A stretch of DNA of 12,048 nt from JAAFIP01 sp043718065. GTDB lineage: Bacteria; Pseudomonadota; Gammaproteobacteria; Burkholderiales; Burkholderiaceae_C. A program made the position numbers and the translations under genes. Of this stretch, positions 5,785-11,387 are shown piece after piece (position 1 is the first letter of the stretch; each line of letters begins with the position of its first letter). The stretch is taken from positions 1-12,048 of the forward strand of contig JAYSWJ010000107.1 in assembly GCA_043718065.1 (NCBI GenBank). The letters are read 5' to 3'. Below the pieces are notes generated by a model. It had not been told where the DNA came from and ran no database searches. It was given only the letters and a program-made list of their open reading frames with translations.

Positions 5785-6852
5785 ATGCAACTTGCCGCCC
5801 CCCAATTGAGCCCACACCTGCAACGCGGGCTGAAATCGCTGTACACGCTGCATGGCGACGAGCCGCTGCTGATTCAAGAAGCGGCAGACGCCATTCGCGC
5901 CCATGCTCGCACGCAGGGCTATACCGAGCGCACGGTGCACACGGCCAGCGGCGCACATTTTGACTGGAGTGAGGTGCTGGCCTCGGGCGGGTCGCTCAGC
6001 TTGTTTGCCGACAAGCAAATAGTCGAGGTGCGCGTGCCCACCGGCAAGCCGGGTAAAGAGGGCAGCCCGGCCATTCAGCAGCTGGCCCAATCGGCAGAGG
6101 GCAACGACACCACGCTAACCTTGTTTATCCTGCCGCGCCTGGACAAAATGACCAAAACCGGCGCGTGGTTTAGCGCGCTAGACAGCTACGGCATCACACT
6201 GCAAATCGACAGCATCGAGCGGCGTGTGCTACCCCAGTGGATAGCGCAGCGCTTGCAGGCAGTGCACCTGCAGGTGAAAGCGGGCGAAGAGGGCGAGCGC
6301 ACGCTGAAGTTTTTTGCCGACCGGGTAGAGGGCAACCTGCTGGCGGCGCACCAAGAAATGCAAAAGCTGGCGTTGCTGTACCCCGCTAGCTCGGGTGAGG
6401 CCGCCGCGCCGCGGGAGCTAAGCTTTGACGAAGTAGAAGCCGCCGTGCTGAACGTGGCGCGCTACGACGTGTTCAAGCTGTCCGAGGCAGTGCTGGCAGG
6501 CAACGTAGCTCGCGTACAGCGCATGCTAGACGGCCTGCAAGCCGAAGGCGAGGCCACCGTGCTTGTGCACTGGACATTGAGCGAGGACATCCGCGCATTG
6601 GCTCGTCTGCGCAGCCTGATGGACGACGGCAAACCGTTGCCCATGGCGCTGCAAGAGGCAAGGGTGTGGGGTGTAAAGCAAAAACTGTTCGAGCGTATTT
6701 TGCCTAGGCTGTCTTCGGTGGATGCCTCCAATTTATTGCACGCGGCGCACCAGGTGGACGGTATTGCCAAAGGATTAAAGCAACCCGGCTGGCCGGCTGA
6801 CCCGTGGGTGGCGTTGCACCAGTTGGCTATGATGGTTTGCAAGGTGGTTTAG
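5785..6852 (+). CDS. holA: DNA polymerase III delta subunit
   Basis: 355 residues, the normal length for HolA, the clamp-loader subunit that opens the beta sliding clamp. Residues ~18-31 (LYTLHGDEPLLIQE) are the typical start of the AAA+-like domain, followed by FDWSEVLASGGSLSLFADKQIVEVRVPTGKPGKEG (54-88) and LPRLDKMTKTGAWFSAL. NLLAAHQEMQKLALLYP (~183-199) and YDVFKLSEAVLAGNVARVQRMLDGLQAEGE (~230-259) lead into the C-terminal collar domain. As usual for delta, it lacks a functional Walker motif. ATG 5785 has only a weak AGG two bases upstream. A TACAAT at 5772-5777 could start a very short-leader transcript here, but its -35 is poor. In many betaproteobacteria holA follows leuS-lptE; here it follows the ykvA-like gene, so the usual upstream neighbours are absent. 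Confidence 0.93.
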   Translation: MQLAAPQLSPHLQRGLKSLYTLHGDEPLLIQEAADAIRAHARTQGYTERTVHTASGAHFDWSEVLASGGSLSLFADKQIVEVRVPTGKPGKEGSPAIQQLAQSAEGNDTTLTLFILPRLDKMTKTGAWFSALDSYGITLQIDSIERRVLPQWIAQRLQAVHLQVKAGEEGERTLKFFADRVEGNLLAAHQEMQKLALLYPASSGEAAAPRELSFDEVEAAVLNVARYDVFKLSEAVLAGNVARVQRMLDGLQAEGEATVLVHWTLSEDIRALARLRSLMDDGKPLPMALQEARVWGVKQKLFERILPRLSSVDASNLLHAAHQVDGIAKGLKQPGWPADPWVALHQLAMMVCKVV

Positions 6853-6904
6853 TTTTTTGCCTTTGGGTTTGGGTTTGCATCTTTGTATTTTTTCTGGCGC
6901 GCGC

Positions 6905-6936
6905 CCAGCTGTAGCATAGGCCTATGCCACAGCCGG
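6905..6936. repeat. 32-bp palindrome
   Basis: Centred on GGCC at 6920/6921; 14 of 16 base pairs are complementary, and the inner GCATAGGCCTATGC (6914-6927) is perfect. It has no loop and no T-run, so it is more likely a protein-binding or repeat-type palindrome than a terminator. Confidence 0.75.
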
Positions 6937-7050
6937 TCGCTTGTAGTGGGCTGGGGTTTCGCTCGGCGTTAGTCTCGGTAAATAAAACAGTACTACGGCT
7001 GCCCATCTGCCCATCTGCCAGCGACCACGCCAGTGGAGCGCAGCAACGTT

Positions 7051-7107
7051 CGGTATGCTTATGACAAACAATAAAGGGCCGCAGGTCCGTTTGGCATGGG
7101 CATGCCG
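7051..7107. repeat. Structured hairpin repeat, copy 1
   Basis: Outer arms 7051-7063 and 7095-7107 pair over 13 positions (three G-T wobbles). Inside are CAAAC (7065-7069) with GTTTG (7089-7093), an AATAAA bulge (7070-7075), and GGGCC-GCA-GGTCC (7076-7088). The central 39 bases (7060-7098) are identical to 8352-8390. It lies ~100 bp beyond the osmC-like stop, on that gene's downstream side. Confidence 0.8.
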
Positions 7108-7112
7108 TGCGG

Positions 7113-7204
7113 TGCTGCGTGACCGCGAGGTGCAAGGACAGTAAAAGGCCCAATGAACCAAACAATGCTGCGTGACCGCGAGGTGCTAGAACAGCAAAGG
7201 CCCA
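7113..7204 (+). repeat. Two ~40-bp direct repeats, 54-bp period
   Basis: Units start at 7113 and 7167. The first 21 bases are identical (TGCTGCGTGACCGCGAGGTG, then C), followed by related ends (GACAGTAAAAGGCCCA versus AACAGCAAAGGCCCA). A weaker relative, with GCTGC, CGCG, GTGCTGG and AACA in the same order, follows hairpin copy 2 at about 8399-8427. Confidence 0.8.
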
Positions 7205-7208
7205 GCGC

Positions 7209-7658
7209 TTAAATCTCAACCACCTCAAACCCCGTCGTAATCATCGCCGTTTTGCCCAACATGATGGTGGCTGAGCAGTATTTGTCGTGGCTCATGGCGA
7301 TGGCACGTTCCACTGCGCTGGCGGGGATGCCGCGGCCTGTGACGGTGAATTGCATGTGGATTTTGGTAAACACCTTGGGGTCGGTCTCGGCCCGCTGCGA
7401 CGTGAGCTTAACCGTGCAGCCATGCACCGCGTGGCGGCCGCGTTTAAGGATAAGCACCACGTCATACGCCGTGCAGCCGCCAGTGCCGGCCAGCAAGGTT
7501 TCCATGGGGCGTGGGGCTAGGTTAGCGCCGCCGTTTTCGGGTTTGGCAGCGTCGGGCGCGCCGTCCATGGCAATAACGTGGCCGCTGCCGGTTTCGGCCA
7601 CAAACCCCATGCCCGAGCGTGTGCCCGCGCCACCTGTCCAGCTAACTGTGCATTGCAT
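7209..7658 (-). CDS. OsmC/Ohr-family peroxiredoxin-like protein
   Basis: 149 residues from ATG 7658. Members of this superfamily reduce organic hydroperoxides with a two-cysteine centre. Both expected cysteines are present: AGTGGCTAYDV (~residue 72) and HDKYCSATIML (~residue 129). The protein matches a well-conserved beta-proteobacterial subtype with GSGHVIAMDGAPDAAKPENG and NLAPRPMETLLAG before the first Cys, and TDPKVFTKIHMQFTVTGRGI after it. The frame is open 26 codons further upstream, but those residues are not family-like. The Met giving MQCTVSW aligns with relatives, though its ribosome site is weak. The gene is divergent from the putative small RNA starting near 7757. The physiological substrate is not evident. 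Confidence 0.9.
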   Translation of the reverse strand: MQCTVSWTGGAGTRSGMGFVAETGSGHVIAMDGAPDAAKPENGGANLAPRPMETLLAGTGGCTAYDVVLILKRGRHAVHGCTVKLTSQRAETDPKVFTKIHMQFTVTGRGIPASAVERAIAMSHDKYCSATIMLGKTAMITTGFEVVEI

Positions 7659-7718
7659 TACTTTTGACCCACTTTGGTTGAACAATAGCCCTTTGCTTGT
7701 GTACAAAATTCTGTAAAT

Positions 7719-7750
7719 CTTGTTGCGTTGCAGCATAGGACCGATATACT
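7719..7750 (+). promoter_or_regulatory. Promoter for small RNA (sigma-70 and sigma-32 readings overlap)
   Basis: TTGCGT (7723-7728), 16 bp, TATACT (7745-7750) is a good housekeeping promoter. The same stretch also reads CTTGTT (7719-7724), 16 bp, CCGATATA (7741-7748), which resembles the heat-shock sigma consensus CTTGAA / CCCATNTA. Either reading places the start near 7757. Confidence 0.5.
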
Positions 7751-7753
7751 GGC

Positions 7754-7769
7754 TTTATTGTGCAATAAA
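7754..7769. promoter_or_regulatory. Palindrome at small-RNA start site
   Basis: TTTATTG-TG-CAATAAA: perfect 7-bp arms around a 2-base centre, covering the predicted +1 of the small RNA and upstream of the divergent osmC-like gene. It could be a repressor site for the small-RNA promoter. Confidence 0.4.
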
Positions 7770-7848
7770 ACTGCACTCCCAGTTGTCTCCTCCACCCTCC
7801 TAGATGGTGGATTTCTAGCCCTAAGTTGCAAGACTTGGGGCTTTTTTT
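7757..7848 (+). ncRNA. Candidate ~90-nt small RNA with CUCCU loop
   Basis: A promoter is followed about 90 bases later by a rho-independent terminator with no real gene between them; the only ATG opens a 4-codon frame at 7804. Three stem-loops are visible: GTGCA/TGCAC (7760-7776), TCCACC/GGTGGA (7791-7811) whose 9-base loop begins CTCCT, and the terminator (7817-7842). The stretch CTCCTCCACCCTCCT contains repeated anti-Shine-Dalgarno-like CUCC/CCUCC motifs. Proteobacterial small-RNA families with CCUCC-type loops (alpha-r14 and CcsR) are known, some stress-induced. Whether this one is homologous or convergent is not determinable here. Confidence 0.5.
7817..7848 (+). terminator. Rho-independent terminator
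   Basis: AGCCCTAAGT (7817-7826) pairs with ACTTGGGGCT (7833-7842) around a 6-base loop, with one T-G wobble, and is followed directly by a run of seven T (7842-7848). There is no plus-strand protein gene upstream after holA, which supports a short non-coding transcript. Confidence 0.8.
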
Positions 7849-8165
7849 GTCTTAATTGCTATGGATTGCATAGCTGATTGAGCGGGTTCTGTGGCTTGAA
7901 ACGCTTATTTCCCTGTAAATGTTGATCTTTTGGTTTGGTTTGTGTGCCGTTGAGTTGGTCTTTGGGTTGGCCGTTTCTCCGGGAAGTTGGACTCGAGCCG
8001 GGCATCTCGCTGCAAAAATACTTCGCAAACACGCGCGAACTGATGTCTTTGGTGCGCTACCTTCAACAACGCGCGCCTTGCTACGCATTTTTCATCGAGA
8101 CGGACCCGACTCGTCACATGGTTCTTTGCTTTGTTTCTAACAGCCCGTGCTTCGGTGAGGTGCAA

Positions 8166-8244
8166 TTGGGGTCAGAGCAAAATTTCGTTCGTGCTTGGTG
8201 TCGCGCCGGATGCAGTGGCTTCCTGAATTTTGATCTGACCCCAA
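8166..8244. mobile_element. GGGGTCAGA inverted-repeat element, MITE/REP-like remnant
   Basis: TTGGGGTCAGAGCAAAATT (8166-8184) and AATTTTGATCTGACCCCAA (8226-8244) are 19-bp inverted repeats with one mismatch, separated by 41 bp without coding content. Repeats with this GGGGTCAGA-plus-AAAATT pattern commonly border small transposase genes of the IS200-like/REP-associated type in proteobacteria (recalled, not searched). No transposase is present, so this would be a non-autonomous or deleted copy. Confidence 0.6.
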
Positions 8245-8341
8245 ATGCTCGCGGGCACTAGCAGCAGCGCGCTACCTATGTCACGACCCAGCAACCAAGC
8301 CAGAAAACAAACCTTAGCCCCACTACAAGCGCACTGTTGTG

Positions 8342-8400
8342 GCGTGTGTCATATGACAAACAATAAAGGGCCGCAGGTCCGTTTGGCATGTGACACACGC
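8342..8400. repeat. Structured hairpin repeat, copy 2
   Basis: Arms 8342-8355 and 8387-8400 pair over 14 positions with a single wobble. The core 8352-8390 is identical to 7060-7098, with the same inner CAAAC/GTTTG stem, AATAAA bulge and GGGCC-GCA-GGTCC tip. The outer arm sequence (GCGTGTGTCA...) differs from copy 1 (CGGTATGCT...), yet pairing is kept. It lies ~135 bp beyond the priA stop, on priA's downstream side. Confidence 0.85.
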
Positions 8401-8533
8401 TGCAGCAGCGCGCGTGCTGGAACAACGAACCCGGTATTGAGCCAACAGCAAAAATACTGCCAAAAACACTCCAACCGGCATTTTTATAACAAAAATAAGC
8501 TAGCAACCCAAGTAAAGCCTGCTCAACCAGCTA

Positions 8534-11068
8534 TTAAATCGAGAGCGGATCAACGTCCATGGCCCAGCGGATAACGCCCGGTATTTTGGTGGCGCGCAGC
8601 ACGCTTTGCCACGATGACAAAAATTTTTGCAGCGCCGCGCGGGAGGTTGATTCGACCAGCATTTGCGCGCGCTCTACGTTGGCGATGCGCTGGATGGACA
8701 TGGGTACGCTGGGGTACAAGGTGACGTGGTCAAAGGCTGGCACGTCTACCGCGGCGGCGCTGGCGGCTTGCAAGAAGGCTTGGGCGGCTTCTTGGGTGCG
8801 GGCCTCGGCGCGGATAAGGGCCTGGTAGCTGGCGGGCGGCAGGCCGGCTTGTACGCGTTCGCGCAGCTGCTGGGCGGCAAAACCGGGGTAGTCGTGCGCT
8901 TTGAGGGACGCAAACAACGGGTGGTCGGGGTGCTGGGTTTGCACCCACATTTGCGCGCCCTGCAACGCCGCGTCGCGCCCGGCGCGGCCCGAGGCTTGCA
9001 TCAGCAGGCTAAACAAGCGCTCGGGGGCGCGAAAATCGCTGCTGTACAGGGCGCTGTCAGGGTTGATGGCAGCCACCAGCGTGATGCGCCGAAAATCATG
9101 GCCTTTGGCGATCATTTGGGTGCCGACCAAAATGTCTACGTCGCCGCTGTGCACGCTGGCCAGTTGCTGCTCTAGCGCACCTTTGAGGCGGGTGGTGTCG
9201 GCGTCCATGCGGGCGATGACGGCCGGTCGGCCGTCAGGGCGTAATAGTTCGGCGGGCTTGCCGTCGGGGCGTAATAGCTCGGTGGTGGAGCTCGGTGGCG
9301 CGCCTGCGTCCATGCCCATCCCCGTGTGCACATTGGTGCCCTCGCCCGCTGGCACGGGCATGCGGATGCCTAGGGCCTGGGCTAGTTGCTCTTCTAGCTT
9401 CTCGGTGCCGCGGCCTAGTGGGGCGATGTCGATGTTGCCGCAGTCGGGGCAGGCACGGGGCACGCGGTCGGTGGTGCCGCAGTGGTGGCAGCGCAGGGTA
9501 CGGTCGATTTTGTGGAACACGCGGTAGGCGCTGCAGTGGGGGCAGTTGGACTTCCATTCGCACGCGCCGCAGGCCAGCACGGGGGCGTAGCCACGGCGGT
9601 TTAAAAAGATGAGCGACTGCTCGCCCCGGGCGATGCGCTGCTGGATAGCCTGCAGCAATGCGGGGGCGAACAGCGTTTTTTTGGGCAGGGTGCGCATGTC
9701 GACTACGCGCAGTGCGGCCAGTGCGCCGTCGCCTACGCGCTGGGGCATGGCCAGGCGCATGTAGCGGCCGCTGTCGCAGGCGTGCCAGGTTTCTAGCGAC
9801 GGCGTGGCCGAGCCAAGCATGATGCGGCAGGCTGGGGCTGTGGCTGGGGCTGGGGCGGGCGCGGGCGCTGTAGCTGCAGTAGCGGCATCAGGCGCGGCGG
9901 GGTCAGCCGAGGCGGCAGGCTTGGTATCAGCCGCTGCAGGCGAGTGGGCCTGCTCAAATGGCAGCGCATGCTCGGTTTGCAGCTTGGCCCGCAGCACGGC
10001 CAGGTCGCGGGCCGAGTGGCGGGCGCCGTCTTGGCTTTTGTAGCTGGGGTCGTGCTCTTCGTCTACCACGATCAGTTGCAGGCCGGGCAGGGACGCGAAC
10101 ACGCTCATGCGCGTGCCCAGCACGATGCGGGCGTGCCCGGTGTGCGCAGCCAGCCAGCTGGTCAGGCGCTGCGCAGGCGTCATGCCGCTGTGCATGGCTA
10201 CCACGGCGTCTGCCCCGTACAAGGGGGCAAAGCGCGCGGTAAAGCGCTGCTGCAGCTGCGGCGTGAGATTAATCTCGGGCACCATTACCAGCACTTGGGC
10301 GCTGGGCGAGGCCTGCAGCACCTGCTGGGTGCAGCGCAGGTACACCTCGGTTTTGCCGCTGCCGGTGGCACCAAACAGCAGGGCGGGCAGCGGCGGTGTG
10401 CCGGGCGCACCCACCACATTAGGCGCAAAAAACTGGGCGATGACCTCGGCTTGCTGCACGCTTAATGGGTGTGCGGCGTGGGATAGGGCTGGGTCGGCCT
10501 CTTGCTGGCTGGGCGGGCTTGCGCTGTGCGTATCGGCATGGGCTGGTGGTGACGCTAGCGCATGGCCATTTGCGACCGCTGCGCCTGCACCGTCTTCTTC
10601 GTCTGCTGCATGCGCTGGGTGCGCTGCAGGGTCGACGCGCACCGTGGTGGCCTTGGTGACCTTAGCGGCTACCACTGCCAGCTTAGCCGTGCGCTGGGCT
10701 TGCCGCTGGTGGCGGCGGGCCAGTTGGGTGGCGTCTAGCTCGCGCAGCTGGGGTGGCAGGGCGGCCAGGGCCACCTCGCCGATGCCGCGCTGGTAGTAGC
10801 GGGCGGCAAATTCGAGCAGGGCGCGCCAAGCAGCGTCTAGTGGGGCGATGCCCTCCAGGGGTGCAATGATGTCTTTGGTTTTAATACGCTGGGCATCGGT
10901 GTCGGGTGCGGCGGCCTCGCCCCACACAATGCCCAGCACCTCGCGCTGGCCCAGCGGTACGCGCACCAAGCAGCCTGCGGCTAGCGGCTGCTCACTTCGA
11001 TAAGTCAGGCGCTGCGCTACCCCGCTGTGGGCGGGGGTGGCTACGACGACGGCAAGCCAAAAATCCAC
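8534..11068 (-). CDS. priA: Primosomal replication restart helicase PriA
   Basis: 3'-to-5' superfamily-2 helicase that reloads the replisome at stalled forks. In 844 residues: 3'-DNA-binding domain (1-~110, VRVPLGQREVLGIVWG at 35-50), Walker A GATGSGKT (233-240), DEEH (336-339), GSATPSLE (419-426), eight zinc-binding cysteines (500, 503, 509, 512, 527, 530, 540, 543), GTQMIAKGHDF (649-659) and QASGRAGRD (691-699). The family is usually ~700-740 residues. The excess lies in three low-complexity insertions at about 128-198, 375-414 and 571-616; the last has a duplicated ELLRPDG(K/R)PA unit. All motifs are intact, so the protein should be active. The start is GTG 11068, since a TAA lies two codons upstream in frame. 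The nearest AGGA serves a two-codon frame (ATG GTC TAA) that ends just before it. Confidence 0.95.
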   Translation of the reverse strand: MDFWLAVVVATPAHSGVAQRLTYRSEQPLAAGCLVRVPLGQREVLGIVWGEAAAPDTDAQRIKTKDIIAPLEGIAPLDAAWRALLEFAARYYQRGIGEVALAALPPQLRELDATQLARRHQRQAQRTAKLAVVAAKVTKATTVRVDPAAHPAHAADEEDGAGAAVANGHALASPPAHADTHSASPPSQQEADPALSHAAHPLSVQQAEVIAQFFAPNVVGAPGTPPLPALLFGATGSGKTEVYLRCTQQVLQASPSAQVLVMVPEINLTPQLQQRFTARFAPLYGADAVVAMHSGMTPAQRLTSWLAAHTGHARIVLGTRMSVFASLPGLQLIVVDEEHDPSYKSQDGARHSARDLAVLRAKLQTEHALPFEQAHSPAAADTKPAASADPAAPDAATAATAPAPAPAPATAPACRIMLGSATPSLETWHACDSGRYMRLAMPQRVGDGALAALRVVDMRTLPKKTLFAPALLQAIQQRIARGEQSLIFLNRRGYAPVLACGACEWKSNCPHCSAYRVFHKIDRTLRCHHCGTTDRVPRACPDCGNIDIAPLGRGTEKLEEQLAQALGIRMPVPAGEGTNVHTGMGMDAGAPPSSTTELLRPDGKPAELLRPDGRPAVIARMDADTTRLKGALEQQLASVHSGDVDILVGTQMIAKGHDFRRITLVAAINPDSALYSSDFRAPERLFSLLMQASGRAGRDAALQGAQMWVQTQHPDHPLFASLKAHDYPGFAAQQLRERVQAGLPPASYQALIRAEARTQEAAQAFLQAASAAAVDVPAFDHVTLYPSVPMSIQRIANVERAQMLVESTSRAALQKFLSSWQSVLRATKIPGVIRWAMDVDPLSI
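9230..9289. repeat. 30-bp tandem duplication inside priA
   Basis: Units 9230-9259 and 9260-9289 share GCCGTC(A/G)GGGCGTAATAG and following bases. They encode ELLRPDGKPA and ELLRPDGRPA within the third PriA insertion. The duplication is in frame and confined to the region between the zinc domain and the next helicase motif. Confidence 0.85.
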
Positions 11069-11108
11069 TTTTTAGACCATTTTCCTAAAATACACATGCA
11101 GATAACCG

Positions 11109-11274
11109 CGTAAGTGCTTGATTTGTCACAGATTTGTCACTCATCCCAAGAATCTGTGGATAACTTTGTTGATATCTCCCCCTGAGAGTCTGCAAAGCCT
11201 TGAATACCAACGCTTTCACTACATTGCCTGCTAATCAAGCAGATTTAAAAATCCTTATAAATCAAGCACTTACG
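11109..11274. repeat. Perfect 16-bp inverted repeat, widely spaced
   Basis: CGTAAGTGCTTGATTT (11109-11124) and its exact reverse complement AAATCAAGCACTTACG (11259-11274) are separated by 134 bp. The left arm is about 40 bp upstream of the priA start, where its promoter should lie. The tandem GATTTGTCACA/GATTTGTCACT (11120-11141) overlaps the inner end of the left arm. Confidence 0.8.
11155..11163 (-). promoter_or_regulatory. DnaA box (perfect)
   Basis: TGTGGATAA here is TTATCCACA on the minus strand, the strict DnaA consensus. It is about 90 bp upstream of the priA start codon. Confidence 0.65.
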
Positions 11275-11340
11275 ATGGCTACAGCATTGATAGCAAAGAC
11301 CCTAGCTAAATGGCGGTTTTGTTGCTGTGCGCCAAAAATA

Positions 11341-11349
11341 TGTGCATAA
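11341..11349 (-). promoter_or_regulatory. DnaA box (consensus TTWTNCACA)
   Basis: TGTGCATAA here is TTATGCACA on the minus strand and fits the relaxed DnaA consensus. It is closer to the hemE stop than to priA, in the same orientation as the first box. Confidence 0.45.
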
Positions 11350-11387
11350 GTTACGCTGGCCCAACCCAAAAAGTGTGCTTTTGTGTG

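Larger units (their letters stand above)
6853..7208. other. 356-bp gene-free gap between convergent holA and osmC-like genes
   Basis: No coding frame here has family features. The gap contains a TTTGGG-rich run (6861-6876), a GC palindrome GGCGCGCGCC (6896-6905), a 32-bp palindrome (6905-6936), an 8-bp tandem repeat GCCCATCT (7001-7016), one copy of the hairpin repeat (7051-7107) and two direct repeats (7113-7204). No T-tract terminator is visible for either converging gene. Confidence 0.7.
7659..8533. other. 875-bp region without a recognisable protein gene
   Basis: Contents in order: the upstream region of the osmC-like gene, a promoter plus small-RNA candidate ending at a terminator (7719-7848), a T/G-rich stretch (about 7915-7970), a GGGGTCAGA inverted-repeat element (8166-8244), and hairpin repeat copy 2 (8342-8400). 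A plus frame at 7935-8261 is open, but it runs through the inverted-repeat element and has no recognisable domain. The segment 7980-8165 may be a gene relic that I cannot identify. Confidence 0.6.
11069..11387. other. 319-bp gap between hemE and priA with DnaA boxes
   Basis: AT-rich relative to its flanks and with no coding frame of note. It lies downstream of hemE and upstream of priA. Contents: two DnaA boxes, a tandem 11-bp repeat (11120-11141), and a perfect 16-bp inverted repeat with arms 134 bp apart. No convincing hemE terminator is visible; only weak 5-bp stems occur. Confidence 0.7.

Noticed and set aside
7051..7107. Integron attC site for the hairpin repeat
   Set aside because: No GTTRRRY/RYYYAAC core ends, no integrase and no cassette gene between copies; the AATAAA bulge does not match the extrahelical bases of attC.
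7113..7204. CRISPR array
   Set aside because: Only two units, spacing not spacer-like, no cas genes, and unit ends diverge.
7985..8060. tRNA gene on the minus strand
   Set aside because: A GGCTCGAGTCC resembles a T-arm, but no matching acceptor stem, anticodon arm or D-arm can be built around it.
7935..8261. Open plus-strand frame of 108 codons
   Set aside because: It crosses the GGGGTCAGA inverted-repeat element, shows no known domain, lacks a ribosome site and has unusual residue use; treated as non-coding or relic.
8458..8500. Bidirectional terminator after priA
   Set aside because: TGCC/GGCA is only a 4-bp stem with a long loop, although A/T runs flank it; too weak to call.
8901..10796. 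Long plus-strand frames opposite priA
   Set aside because: Shadows of a high-GC coding strand; compositions are low-complexity Arg/Gly/Ala and have no domain features.
11309..11335. Terminator for hemE
   Set aside because: TGGCG/CGCCA is a 5-bp stem with a 14-base loop and no proper T-run on the minus strand.
11069..11387. Chromosomal origin (oriC)
   Set aside because: Only two consensus DnaA boxes, no adjacent dnaA, dnaN or rpmH, and no clear 13-mer array; origin status is not supported, so only a DnaA-linked site is proposed.
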